The notes under the pieces are model-generated. The model was not told the origin of the DNA. It saw only the letters and a list, made by a program, of their open reading frames with translations, and made no database searches. This document shows positions 44,183 to 50,417 of a DNA stretch of 50,417 bases, piece by piece; positions within the stretch are counted from its first letter, which is position 1, and each line of letters opens with the position of its first letter. This stretch comes from Paraburkholderia haematera. GTDB lineage: Bacteria > Pseudomonadota > Gammaproteobacteria > Burkholderiales > Burkholderiaceae. The position numbers and the translations under genes are program-made. The DNA lies in the NCBI RefSeq assembly GCF_905220975.1, contig NZ_CAJNBK010000036.1:1-50417 (forward strand), written 5' to 3'.

Positions 44183-44946
44183 GAGCGGCCTCCGGTAATC
44201 ATGTTGCCGAGATAGGCGCTGCGTACACGTTCGTCGCCGCGAATATCGTCCGGGCGCCCTTCCACCAGCACGCGTCCTTGCTGCATGACGGTGATCGTGT
44301 CGGAGATGTCCATCACGATGCCCATGTTGTGCTCAATCAGCACGACCGTGTAGTCGTCACGCAGGCCACGGATCAGTTGCTTCATGTCGTCGAGGTCGTC
44401 GATGCCCATGCCGGAAGTCGGCTCGTCGAGAAAGATCGCCTTGGGCCGCGCAGCGAGCGCCATGCCGACCTCAAGCCGCCGCTGCTGACCATGCGACAGC
44501 GCGCCCGCAGGCACCTCGCTAAAGCGCTGCAACGCGAGGCGTTCAAGCACATTGTCAACAGTGTCCGCGTGCGTGAGCGCACCATGCGGCGGCGTCCATG
44601 CGTTCAACGCACGCACCGCATCGACACCTTGCGCCGCGAGCCGCAGATTTTCGCGCACGCTCAGATTGGCGAACAGGCTCGTCACCTGAAACGAACGCGC
44701 GACGCCACGGCGCACGCGTTTATGGTCGGGTTCATGCGTCACGTCGTGGCCGTCGAAGATGATCTTCCCGTCGGTGATGGGCAACGTGCCGGTCAAAACG
44801 TGAAACAGCGTCGTCTTGCCCGCGCCATTCGGCCCGATGACCGAATGCACGGTACGCGGCATGACACGCAGATTGACTTCGGAGAGCGCCGTGAATTTGC
44901 CATACCGCTTCACCACGCCGCTCGCTTGCAGAATCGGTTCGCTCAT
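44179..44946 (-). CDS. livG: ABC transporter ATPase, LivG-type
   Basis: A 255-residue ATPase with Walker A GPNGAGKTT, signature LSHGQQRRLEVGMAL and Walker B AIFLDEPTSGMG. The signature reads LSHGQ instead of LSGGQ, a variant common in LivG. It partners LivF on the cytoplasmic face. Its ends overlap livM and livF by four bases each. Confidence 0.94.
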   Translation of the reverse strand: MSEPILQASGVVKRYGKFTALSEVNLRVMPRTVHSVIGPNGAGKTTLFHVLTGTLPITDGKIIFDGHDVTHEPDHKRVRRGVARSFQVTSLFANLSVRENLRLAAQGVDAVRALNAWTPPHGALTHADTVDNVLERLALQRFSEVPAGALSHGQQRRLEVGMALAARPKAIFLDEPTSGMGIDDLDDMKQLIRGLRDDYTVVLIEHNMGIVMDISDTITVMQQGRVLVEGRPDDIRGDERVRSAYLGNMITGGRS

Positions 44947-46010
44947 ATGCGCTCCCTGGCTGCGTGGCTCCCGGTATCGTTGTCAGCATCGGCGGGTGGG
45001 TTGCGCCGCAACGCTTGCCAGATTCGTTCGCCCAAACCCCATAGCCCGCGCTGCATGAACAGGCTAACGGCGATTAGCACGATGCCGAGTAGCAACAGCC
45101 AGCGCGGCCATAGCGTGGAAAGCCAATCGGCGAACAGGACATAGAACGCCGCGCCCAGCACCGACGCGAATAAATTGCCCGTACCGCCGATCACCGTCAT
45201 CACAAGGATCATCTCGCTCGTGTGGTAATCGATGTTGGACAGCGGCGCGATGCCGGTCATCAGTGCATGCAACGCGCCAGCAAGGCCCGTCACCGCGCCG
45301 GAGATCACAAACGCCATGAGTTTGAAGCGTTTGACGTCATAGCCGACCGCGGCCGCGCGCGCCTCGTTGTCGCGAATCGCCAGCAACGTCCGGCCGAACA
45401 CCGAGTGCGAGACCCGCATCAGCAACCAGAACACCACGAGAAACAGCACGGCGACGAAACCGTAGTACTGCCACGGCGAAGTCAACGGCACGAGTGCTTT
45501 GCCGAACAACCCCAACGCCGGGCGTGGAATGTCGAGCAAGCCGTTGTCACCACCGGTCAGATTGGGCGTGGTGTAAGCGAGGAAGTAGAACAGTTGCCCG
45601 AAGGCGAGCGTCAACATGACAAAGTAAGTGCCGCGCTGACGAATCGAAAACCAGCCGACTACCGCGGCGGCAGCCGCGCCGATGACGATCGCGGCGAGCA
45701 GCGCCACGGGTATTGGCAGCGCCGTTTTAGTGAGGACGAGACCCGCGCAATAGCTGCCAAGTCCGAAAAAGATGCCCTGCCCGAACGAGAGCAAGCCTGT
45801 GTGACCGAGCAGTAGATTGCAACCGAGCGCGGCGAGCGCGAACACCAGCACTTCAGTGGCTAACGATCCAGAACGCAGCGTCAGCGGCAATATGCACACG
45901 ACTAGCAACGCCAGCAACAGAAAGCGATAGCGATGCAGCGCGTGCTTCAAGCCGCGTTGAGTTGGCTGCGAGGAAGCGTCTTGCACGCGAGGCTTCGAGG
46001 TATCGATCAT
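44943..46010 (-). CDS. livM: ABC transporter permease, LivM-type
   Basis: A 355-residue inner membrane permease with about ten hydrophobic helices and the LivM segments LGCNLLLGHTGLLSFGQG and AIRDNEARAAAVGYDV. GGGAGA precedes the ATG at 46010, which overlaps the livH stop; the upstream ATG at 46097 lies inside livH and is rejected. Confidence 0.94.
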   Translation of the reverse strand: MIDTSKPRVQDASSQPTQRGLKHALHRYRFLLLALLVVCILPLTLRSGSLATEVLVFALAALGCNLLLGHTGLLSFGQGIFFGLGSYCAGLVLTKTALPIPVALLAAIVIGAAAAAVVGWFSIRQRGTYFVMLTLAFGQLFYFLAYTTPNLTGGDNGLLDIPRPALGLFGKALVPLTSPWQYYGFVAVLFLVVFWLLMRVSHSVFGRTLLAIRDNEARAAAVGYDVKRFKLMAFVISGAVTGLAGALHALMTGIAPLSNIDYHTSEMILVMTVIGGTGNLFASVLGAAFYVLFADWLSTLWPRWLLLLGIVLIAVSLFMQRGLWGLGERIWQALRRNPPADADNDTGSHAARERI

Positions 46011-46867
46011 GCCGCTCTCCCGAGCAAGCCGTTCGGCCGTAGCAACAACACTGCGGCCATCGCGACGTAGATCATCAGCCGCGCGCCTTCCGGCCACAAG
46101 GTACTCATCACGCTCTGCACGATCCCGACCAGCAACCCGCCGACCAGCGCACCCAGAAAATTGCCCATCCCGCCGACCACCACCACGACAAACGCGACGC
46201 TGAGCGCCTCGATGCCCATGAACGGATCGACGCCACGAATCGGTGCGGCGAGCACACCCGCCAATGCGGCAGTGGCGGCGCCTAGCGCGAACACCAGGCT
46301 GAAAACGCGCATCACGTTGATGCCGAGCAGCGACACCATCTCCGTCGATTCGCTGCCGGCGCGCACCGCGCTACCGAGCCGCGTGCCTTCCAGCACCCAC
46401 CACAGCAGCGCAGCCAGCACGGCCGTGAAGCCGATCACGAACAGGCGGTACTTCGGATACACAAAGCTGCCCCAGATCACCACGCCATTGAGCATGTCCG
46501 GAACCGGCACGTTGTCGCCAAGCGGCCCCCAGATCAGAATCGCGCATTCCTGTACGACCAGGGCGAGACCGACTGTCACGAGAATATGAAACTCATGCTG
46601 TTGCGCGTAAACGTGTCGCAGAATCAGCTTCTCGACGACCCACGCGAGCGCGCCAACGACAATCGGCACGACGACAAGCGCAGTCCAGAAATTCATCGAC
46701 CATTGCATCGCCTGATAGCAGAAATACGCGCCGAGCAGATAGAACGCGCCGTGCGCGAAATTCACGAAGCGCAGCAAGCCGAACACGATCGACAAACCGA
46801 CCGCGAGCAGGAAATACAGCATTCCCACTCCGATGCCGTTGACGATCTGCAGGAGATAAACGTTCAT
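46007..46867 (-). CDS. livH: ABC transporter permease, LivH-type
   Basis: A 286-residue permease with about eight helices. Family segments are NGIGVGMLYFLLAVGLSIVF, FVNFAHGAFYLLGAY and VVVVGGMGNFLGALVGGLL. It pairs with LivM to form the membrane channel. It lies about 70 bases after the binding protein gene. Confidence 0.94.
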   Translation of the reverse strand: MNVYLLQIVNGIGVGMLYFLLAVGLSIVFGLLRFVNFAHGAFYLLGAYFCYQAMQWSMNFWTALVVVPIVVGALAWVVEKLILRHVYAQQHEFHILVTVGLALVVQECAILIWGPLGDNVPVPDMLNGVVIWGSFVYPKYRLFVIGFTAVLAALLWWVLEGTRLGSAVRAGSESTEMVSLLGINVMRVFSLVFALGAATAALAGVLAAPIRGVDPFMGIEALSVAFVVVVVGGMGNFLGALVGGLLVGIVQSVMSTLWPEGARLMIYVAMAAVLLLRPNGLLGRAA

Positions 46868-46939
46868 GGCGTCCGTCTAGAGGGTGTAGCGATGATGTGC
46901 CGCTAACGAGCGTGCCGCGTTGCGTGCGGCACGAATGCA

Positions 46940-48148
46940 TCAGGCCATCTTGCAGCCGGTCTTGTCGAGCGGCAGGAACGACTGGCCGGAACTCACGATA
47001 TCCGCATAGTCGTCGGCGTTTTTCATCTTGTTCTTCGCCTTGCCCTTCAATAGATAGTAGTTCTTCAGTACCTGATGGTCACCCTTTCGGACTTCCTCCG
47101 GCCCCGTCAGGCCGTCATATTTCATGCCCTCGAGCGTCGCGACCACCTTCTTCGGATCGACTGTGCCCGCTTTTACGATGCCGTCGAGCAGGATCTTTGT
47201 GCAGATGTAAGAACCTGCGAGGCTGTAATTGGGGTTGGCCTTGAACGCGGCATTGCTGCGTTTGACGAGATCGCGGTTGAGCGGCGAGTCGATGTCATGC
47301 CAATACTGTGCGCCGAAATAAACGCCTTCGCACAGGTCAGCGCCGAGCGATTCGAACTGCTCCAGCCCGGAAGCCCAGGCGATCAGAATCGTGCAATTGT
47401 TCTTCAAGCCGAAGCTCACGGCCTGGCGCAACGTATCGGACGATTGTGAACCGAAGTTGAGAATCAGCAGGACGTCAGGCTTCGCGGCGACTGCATTCGT
47501 CAGATAGCCGCTGAATTCCTTCTCATTGAGCGAGTGGTAGCTATTGCCCACATGCTCAATGCCCTTCTCGTTGAAGATCGCCTTCGCCGCCGATAGCAAA
47601 CCGTCGCCGAATACGTATTGCGGCGTGATGGTGTACCAGCGTTTGGCTTTCGGCATCATCTGGATCAACGGGCGCACGGTCTGTTCGATTGCACCGTAGG
47701 TCGGCACGGACCAGCGGAAAGTCGCGTCGTTGCAGTCCTTGCCGGTGATTTCGTCCGCGCCCGCCGTGGTGATAAAGATCCCACCGGCCTTCTGGACTTC
47801 CTTGCCCATCGCCAAAGCTTCGGAGGACAGAATACCGCCGGCGAAGAAGCGCACATTCTTCTGTTGCGCGATTTCCTGTACACGGCGCACTGCCGTTGCG
47901 GGCTTGCCTTCCGTATCGAGCACGGTATAGGCCAACGGTTGACCGAGTACTTTGCCGTACTGCTCGATGGCGAGCTTCATGCCGAGGTCGGCGTACTTTC
48001 CGTTCGCGGCAAACGGGCCCGACATCGGCACCGGACAGGCGAACTGCAAGGCCCCGGCCTGCGCGAACGCGCTGCGCGCGACCAGCGAGCCCAACGTCCC
48101 CGGAACGGCCGACAACGCGGCCAGCTTCAACATATTTCGGCGATTCAA
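46940..48148 (-). CDS. ABC transporter substrate-binding protein, LivK/urea-amide type
   Basis: About 402 residues from a TTG at 48148, which has AAGGAG seven bases upstream (NRRNMLKLAALSA); an ATG at 48133 is the alternative. Residues 1-31 are an export signal with an RR pair, probably Tat- or Sec-dependent (RRNMLKLAALSAVPG...ARSAFAQA). The mature part is a Leu/Ile/Val-type binding protein (FACPVPMSGPFAANGKYADLGMKLA, YVFGDGLLSAAKAIF). It captures the substrate in the periplasm for LivHMGF. It is divergent from the FCD regulator. Confidence 0.92.
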   Translation of the reverse strand: MNRRNMLKLAALSAVPGTLGSLVARSAFAQAGALQFACPVPMSGPFAANGKYADLGMKLAIEQYGKVLGQPLAYTVLDTEGKPATAVRRVQEIAQQKNVRFFAGGILSSEALAMGKEVQKAGGIFITTAGADEITGKDCNDATFRWSVPTYGAIEQTVRPLIQMMPKAKRWYTITPQYVFGDGLLSAAKAIFNEKGIEHVGNSYHSLNEKEFSGYLTNAVAAKPDVLLILNFGSQSSDTLRQAVSFGLKNNCTILIAWASGLEQFESLGADLCEGVYFGAQYWHDIDSPLNRDLVKRSNAAFKANPNYSLAGSYICTKILLDGIVKAGTVDPKKVVATLEGMKYDGLTGPEEVRKGDHQVLKNYYLLKGKAKNKMKNADDYADIVSSGQSFLPLDKTGCKMA

Positions 48149-48264
48149 AATGACGCTCCTTAAGAAAGAGACACGCACTGACCGACTGCGAAACTGAAAG
48201 ACTGCGCGAACGACTAGGGACGCTTGCTGGCCGCCGAGAAGTTTTCCACCACACCGGCTTTGTT

Positions 48265-48284
48265 CTATTTATCATGATAAATAG
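48265..48284. promoter_or_regulatory. 20-bp perfect palindromic operator
   Basis: CTATTTATCATGATAAATAG is its own reverse complement and lies between the divergent binding-protein gene and the FCD regulator gene. It is the natural binding site of that regulator and could control both directions. Confidence 0.75.
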
Positions 48285-48423
48285 GTTGGACTCGATCGTA
48301 GGTACAATAAATTCGAGTGTCAATAAGGCAAAATTCCTGGCGGCAGCGAGGCAGCCTTCCGTGTCGTGGCTAGCCCGGCCGGCCGATGGAAGAACGTGCA
48401 GGACAAAACTGGGAGCATCGAAA

Positions 48424-49269
48424 ATGGCCATGGATCGCGCCAGAACTGGCGCCGCGATCGAGATCAAGCAGCAAAAGCGCGGCGATCTGGTCGCCGAGGA
48501 AATCAAGCGGCTCATCACGGAGAAGGATCTGAAACCGGGTGACCGCCTGCCGCGCGAGGTGGAACTGCAACAGCTCTTTTCGGTGAGCAAGAGTACGATT
48601 CGCGAGGCGCTGAAGTCGCTCGAGGTGCAGGGTCTCATCAAGGTGACCACGGGCCCAAGCGGCGGCGGCATGGTGGTCGAAGTGCCGCTCGACCGCACGT
48701 TACAGCTCTTGCAGAACTACCTGTTCTTCAAGGATGTATCGATCGACGACATTTACACCGTGCGTAAATTGCTGGAGCCGGAGTTGGCCGCGGGTGCGGT
48801 GCCGCATTTGACAGAGCAGGATTTCGAAGCGCTCGAAGCCAGCATTGCGTGCTGCGATCGGCCCGCTTCGTCACATGGCGGACAGGACATCGTGCGACAA
48901 CGTCAGGAAGACGTGAATTTTCACGACATCCTCGCGGCGGCCAATCCGAATCCGTTCCTGCGTTTCAGTTGCGAACTGATCAACGAAATGATCCGGCAAT
49001 TGATTGAGTTTCGTAACGATACTCCACAGGCGGAACACGAACGTTTCGGTCTCGCGAACGTGAAGATTCACAAGGCGATCACGAAAGCGGCGCGCGAACG
49101 TGACGTGGAAAAGGTGCGCGAGCTGATGGTGGTCCACATGACCGAAGCGCCACGCTATGTGAAGCGCATGAAGGGCAAGCTGCGGGGGCGACTGATTCTC
49201 GACTCCGAGATTCGCCGGCGCGTGAGGGCGCGCAGTGTCGCGCCGGTTGATGACGCGGATCCGGAGTGA
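48424..49269 (+). CDS. GntR-family regulator, FCD (FadR) type
   Basis: A 281-residue regulator. The winged helix spans residues about 18-85 (GDLVAEEIKRLITEKDL, LPREVELQQLFSVSKSTIRE, ALKSLEVQGLIKV). The FCD ligand domain follows (YTVRKLLEPELAAGAV, NFHDILAAANPNPFLRF) with metal-binding histidines. The C-terminal 30 residues are arginine-rich. GGAG lies 8 bases before the ATG at 48424, chosen over the ATG at 48274, which lies inside the palindrome. It probably senses the substrate of the adjacent ABC importer and hydrolases. Confidence 0.93.
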   Translation: MAMDRARTGAAIEIKQQKRGDLVAEEIKRLITEKDLKPGDRLPREVELQQLFSVSKSTIREALKSLEVQGLIKVTTGPSGGGMVVEVPLDRTLQLLQNYLFFKDVSIDDIYTVRKLLEPELAAGAVPHLTEQDFEALEASIACCDRPASSHGGQDIVRQRQEDVNFHDILAAANPNPFLRFSCELINEMIRQLIEFRNDTPQAEHERFGLANVKIHKAITKAARERDVEKVRELMVVHMTEAPRYVKRMKGKLRGRLILDSEIRRRVRARSVAPVDDADPE

Positions 49270-49535
49270 AAGTGCCGCTGCCTGGTGACGTGGCACCTGC
49301 AGCGGATGGTGCGCTGTGCGCCCGGGGTTTGAAGCGGACAGGGCGAGGGGAATCGAAAGGGTCCGGTAGGTCTAAATGAAAGCCCGGGCGCATCAGGATT
49401 GCGACTGACGATTAGCTTGTATACAGCCATCCCACTGTTCAAGACGGCCAATTGGGTGGCGGTAGCCGCGTAAGGGCTCAACCTTTTCCGGCCCGCGCCG
49501 TTATTGCATCTGCACAGGCATAACACTGGACCGTC

Positions 49536-50000
49536 ATGGCACAACCTATTCCGTTTTCCCGCAACACCGGCGCTGCACGCGCCCGGCATGACAAGGCCAT
49601 GCTGCTGCCGATCGCCCGGAAGATCGCCGACGACCTTGCCCTGCGCGTGCATCTGACGCTCGACGCCCTGCGCCGCGGCGTCGGCAGCACGAGCGATGCG
49701 CAAACACTCACGCAAGTCATGCTGTTGACGGGCTTTCTGGCTGAGTCCGGCTTCGGCTCGGTAACCGGCGAGCAACTCGGTGCGGCGGAGGGCGCGGTGT
49801 CAGCGGTTTTCGATATCGGCCGTGAGACCGGCGAGTGGAAGTTGGATAGCGCAGGCGTCGCGATTTTCGCGGAGATCGCGACGAATTACGATCGGCAACT
49901 GCACAGCGCGCCCCTTTGGGCGATTACCGATGCCAGCGAGCGACTCGACCGCTTTACCGCAGGCATGCCGAATCAGACACCAATGCGGAAACGGGCTTAA
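49536..50000 (+). CDS. Conserved hypothetical protein, 154 aa
   Basis: A soluble, alanine-rich, mostly helical protein. It starts MAQPIPFSRNTGAARARHDKAML and has a central LTQVMLLTGFLAESGFGSVTGEQL. No signal peptide, membrane segment or catalytic motif is visible. Small proteins of this look recur in Burkholderia-type genomes and are sometimes labelled as Fis-type regulators, but I see no clear helix-turn-helix. It stands alone beside the rRNA operon. Function unknown. Confidence 0.65.
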   Translation: MAQPIPFSRNTGAARARHDKAMLLPIARKIADDLALRVHLTLDALRRGVGSTSDAQTLTQVMLLTGFLAESGFGSVTGEQLGAAEGAVSAVFDIGRETGEWKLDSAGVAIFAEIATNYDRQLHSAPLWAITDASERLDRFTAGMPNQTPMRKRA

Positions 50001-50271
50001 CCGGATCGGATGACATAGGGGGGCGAGGGAAACCTCGCTGGCGATTTCCGTAAATAGAAATCGACCGGCGCGGTGTATTGGGAAGGTGCCGTGCGGGTGA
50101 GCCGTGACGGTGCGGACGTCGGACGGGCTTACCTGAAGCTGACGGGTTACGCGAACGCGCTCCGGATCGGGAGGGAGTAACGCCGGAGGACCGGGCGCCG
50201 CATCGGGCAAGGCCCCAAGGCAACGATGGTTTCAGATGCCCGTTTTCAGCCTCTTTTCTAGGCCGTAAACG

Positions 50272-50304
50272 CAGAAACCCCACCTTTGCGGGGTGGGGTT
50301 TCTG
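50272..50304 (-). terminator. rRNA operon terminator
   Basis: CAGAAACCCCACC and its exact complement (13 bp) around a 7-base loop lie 14 bases past the 5S rRNA 3' end. The U-run is short, but position and stability fit the end of an rrn operon. Confidence 0.8.
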
Positions 50305-50317
50305 TTTGCTGCTAGGG

Positions 50318-50417
50318 AGCCTGACGATTACCTACTTTCACACGGGAATCCGCACTATCATCGGCGTGGAGTCGTTTCACGGTCCTGTTCGGGATGGGAA
50401 GGGGTGGGACCGACTCG
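50318..50417 (-). rRNA. rrf: 5S rRNA, partial (5' end beyond the window)
   Basis: The minus strand reads CGAGTCGGTCCCACCCC, then TTCCCATCCCGAACAGG, ACCGTGAAACGACTCC and a 3' end AGTAGGTAATCGTCAGGC. This is the usual proteobacterial 5S sequence, missing about 15-20 bases at the 5' end. The 23S and 16S genes should lie to the right. Confidence 0.95.

Overview
The window looks like part of a chromosome from a Burkholderia/Paraburkholderia-type betaproteobacterium. The evidence is the high G+C host sequence, the fdn-sel gene order, several MFS and branched-chain ABC catabolic islands, and a 5S rRNA gene at the right edge. The genus is inferred from gene style and was not tested by a search.

Left part (1 to about 13.2 kb) is accessory DNA. 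Positions 1-2.7 kb hold small, partly broken genes: a HAD-like protein lacking its last catalytic motif, an antitoxin-like fragment, a frameshifted metallophosphoesterase, two orphans and an XRE regulator with a probable operator. Positions 2.7-5.8 kb hold a plasmid-type module: a 38-bp perfect palindrome, a dif-like 12-6-12 inverted repeat, then a KfrA-like coiled-coil DNA-binding protein translationally coupled to a large tyrosine recombinase. Positions 6.2-12.9 kb, visibly lower in G+C, hold a Tn7-like transposition operon on the minus strand: a TnsA-like domain fused to TnsB, a TnsC/TniB ATPase and two TniQ/TnsD-type proteins. Its tnsAB end faces the 3' end of the selenocysteine tRNA gene, as Tn7 lies next to glmS.

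Positions 13.3-26.3 kb carry a complete selenocysteine trait. On the minus strand lie fdnG (with an in-frame UGA and a well-formed SECIS), fdnH, fdnI, fdhE, selA, selB and tRNA-Sec. Divergently lie selD, selU, a YraQ-like permease and a 44-aa membrane peptide. Formate dehydrogenase is the selenoprotein visible here; selA, selB, selC and selD make and insert Sec, while SelU diverts selenophosphate to tRNA wobble uridines.

Positions 26.3-38.4 kb are two catabolic clusters. The first has two MFS transporters and an amidohydrolase around a GntR/UTRA regulator, with two near-identical 27-bp operators. The second has an MHS transporter divergent from an IclR regulator, followed by a cyclase, SDR, hydroxyacyl-CoA-type dehydrogenase, AtoE-like transporter, muconolactone-isomerase-like protein and YciI-like protein. 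Its substrate is not identifiable from sequence alone.

Positions 38.4-50.4 kb contain a single-chain dihydroxyacetone kinase, tRNA-Val(GAC), and a large minus-strand operon. That operon encodes a branched-chain-type ABC importer (binding protein, two permeases, two ATPases), an M20 amidohydrolase and an M81 MlrC-like protein. It is divergent from an FCD-type GntR regulator with a perfect 20-bp palindrome between them. An orphan gene and the 3' end of an rRNA operon (terminator and partial 5S rRNA, minus strand) close the window.
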